Positions 5,308-6,118 of a stretch of 6,118 nt of DNA are shown piece by piece. Position 1 is the stretch's first letter. Each line of letters starts with the position of its first letter. The stretch covers positions 1 to 6,118 of the forward strand of contig DKMK01000076.1 of the NCBI GenBank assembly GCA_002469545.1. Reading direction: 5' to 3'. The DNA comes from Rhodobacterales bacterium UBA7416. GTDB lineage: Bacteria; Pseudomonadota; Alphaproteobacteria; Rhodobacterales; Rhodobacteraceae. The notes below the pieces were generated by a model. It worked only from the letters and a program-made list of their open reading frames with translations, did not search any database and was not told the DNA's origin. The position numbers and the translations under genes were made by a program.

Positions 5308-5963
5308 CTCGAACACAAACATATCTGGCTGAATTTATTGGTACAGCTTTCCTTTTGGCCACTGTTATCGGATCAGGGATTATGGGGGAAACTTTAGCCA
5401 ACGGAAATACGGCAATTGCTTTGCTGGGTAATACGATTGCAACAGGTGCTATTTTATTCGTGCTGATTACAATATTGGGTCCCATATCAGGTGCCCATTT
5501 CAATCCCGTTGTCACAATCGCATTTTTGATACGTCGTGAAATATCGATGCGTGATGCAGCGCCCTATATCGTTTTTCAGGTAATGGGTGGAATAATCGGC
5601 GTTTGGATAGCACATATCATGTTCGATCAACCAATTATGCAAACCTCCCAAACGCTACGTGCAGGCCCCTCTCAAGGGTTTTCGGAAATTATTGCAACAT
5701 TTGGTCTTCTCTTGGTCATCTTTGGCGGCAACCATCACCGAGGTGACGCGGTGCCTGCATTGGTTGGCGTTTATATCACTGCCGCATACTGGTTCACCGC
5801 ATCGACGAGTTTCGCCAATCCAGCGGTTACGATTGCCCGTACTTTGTCTGATAGTTTTGCAGGTATAAATCCAATGAATGCACCAATGTTCATTGCCTGC
5901 CAGATCATTGGCATGTTGGTTGCATTAGGTGTAGCAAAAGTTTTGTTTACGCAACAGACGTAA
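5304..5963 (+). CDS. aqpS: MIP family aquaglyceroporin, AqpS-like arsenite channel
   Basis: This 219-residue channel protein has six membrane segments and two half-helix loops. The first pore loop reads GAHFNPVV (63-70), an NPV in place of the usual NPA. The second reads SFANPAVTIAR (169-179), a normal NPA. The residue after the second NPA, arginine in the selectivity filter of most water and glycerol channels, is Val175 here, which should widen the pore and remove a positive charge. Channels of this type occur in arsenic operons of alphaproteobacteria. In Sinorhizobium meliloti AqpS replaces the ArsB pump and lets arsenite made by ArsC diffuse out. Its ATGA overlap with arsC makes the same job very likely here. 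The start is fixed by that overlap. The final 17 bp overlap the convergent cupin gene. The family is certain; the arsenite role follows from context and precedent. Confidence 0.88.
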   Translation: MTRTQTYLAEFIGTAFLLATVIGSGIMGETLANGNTAIALLGNTIATGAILFVLITILGPISGAHFNPVVTIAFLIRREISMRDAAPYIVFQVMGGIIGVWIAHIMFDQPIMQTSQTLRAGPSQGFSEIIATFGLLLVIFGGNHHRGDAVPALVGVYITAAYWFTASTSFANPAVTIARTLSDSFAGINPMNAPMFIACQIIGMLVALGVAKVLFTQQT

Positions 5964-6118
5964 CCCATAGGATCATCGCATCCTCTTGGCTTGTTGAAAT
6001 AACATCATGTCCCATTGCAGCATCGTAATAGCAGCTGTCGCCACGGTTCATATCCACCGGTTCGTAAAACTCTGTATAAAGACGGATTTTACCAGACAGA
6101 ACGTATAAAAATTCTTCC
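5947..6118 (-). CDS. C-terminal cupin domain of a probable XRE-cupin transcriptional regulator, partial
   Basis: Read on the minus strand from the window edge to TAA (5949-5947), 56 residues are visible. They begin EEFLYVLSGKIRLYTEFYEPVDM, then RGDSCYYDAAMGHDVIS, and end ILWVTSVA. This is a cupin-2 barrel: an EEF-YVLSG strand, an RGDS-Y-D turn and an MGH segment. It closely resembles the C-terminal sensor domain of HipB/XRE-cupin regulators, which carry an N-terminal helix-turn-helix and bind a small ligand in the cupin. The helix-turn-helix part would lie outside the window, so a stand-alone cupin cannot be excluded. Its stop lies inside the end of the aquaporin gene, a 17-bp convergent overlap. 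No terminator separates the two. The target genes are unknown. Confidence 0.75.
   Translation of the reverse strand, partial: EEFLYVLSGKIRLYTEFYEPVDMNRGDSCYYDAAMGHDVISTSQEDAMILWVTSVA

Overview
The window looks like chromosomal DNA from a moderately low-GC alphaproteobacterium. This is inferred from gene content: an arsC gene coupled to an aquaglyceroporin, as known from Sinorhizobium, a YejA-type solute-binding protein, an ArgO/LysE exporter, a DUF502 membrane protein and a cupin-tailed regulator. Split ComD/ComE-type sulfopyruvate decarboxylases are otherwise known from methanogens and marine alphaproteobacteria. The species cannot be named from this sequence. No insertion sequence, phage gene, CRISPR array, rRNA or tRNA was seen.

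Layout: (1) At 1-181 lies the 3' end of a medium-chain dehydrogenase on the plus strand. (2) A hairpin at 188-206 separates it from a convergent two-gene minus-strand operon, comD-comE (1270 to 216). The two genes overlap by ATGA and encode the two halves of a thiamine-diphosphate 2-oxoacid decarboxylase. (3) A regulatory gap at 1271-1493 carries repeated GTTCAC motifs and a candidate promoter. It leads rightward into a DUF502 membrane protein (1494-2174) coupled by ATGA to an ArgO/LysE-type exporter (2171-2779). (4) A strong symmetrical hairpin (2781-2802) separates these from a minus-strand YejA-like periplasmic binding protein (4610 to 2808) that has no transporter genes beside it. (5) A 214-bp divergent gap (4611-4824) contains a textbook intrinsic terminator preceded by an 11-nt arm that can pair with the terminator's own 5' strand. 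This is the layout of a transcription attenuator, or of a terminator-ended small RNA. (6) Beyond it lies a two-gene arsenic cassette, arsC (4825-5307) and aqpS-like (5304-5963), again coupled by ATGA. (7) The window ends in the C-terminal cupin domain of a probable regulator on the minus strand, whose stop lies inside the end of the aquaporin gene.

How the genes work together: ComD and ComE should form one enzyme converting 3-sulfopyruvate (or a related oxoacid) to the aldehyde. ArsC should reduce arsenate to arsenite, and the channel would let arsenite leave the cell down its gradient, replacing an ArsB/Acr3 pump. The DUF502-exporter pair and the binding protein have no clear link to either pathway. 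The most interesting unexplained structure is the terminator/antiterminator leader in front of arsC, in a locus where no arsR is visible.
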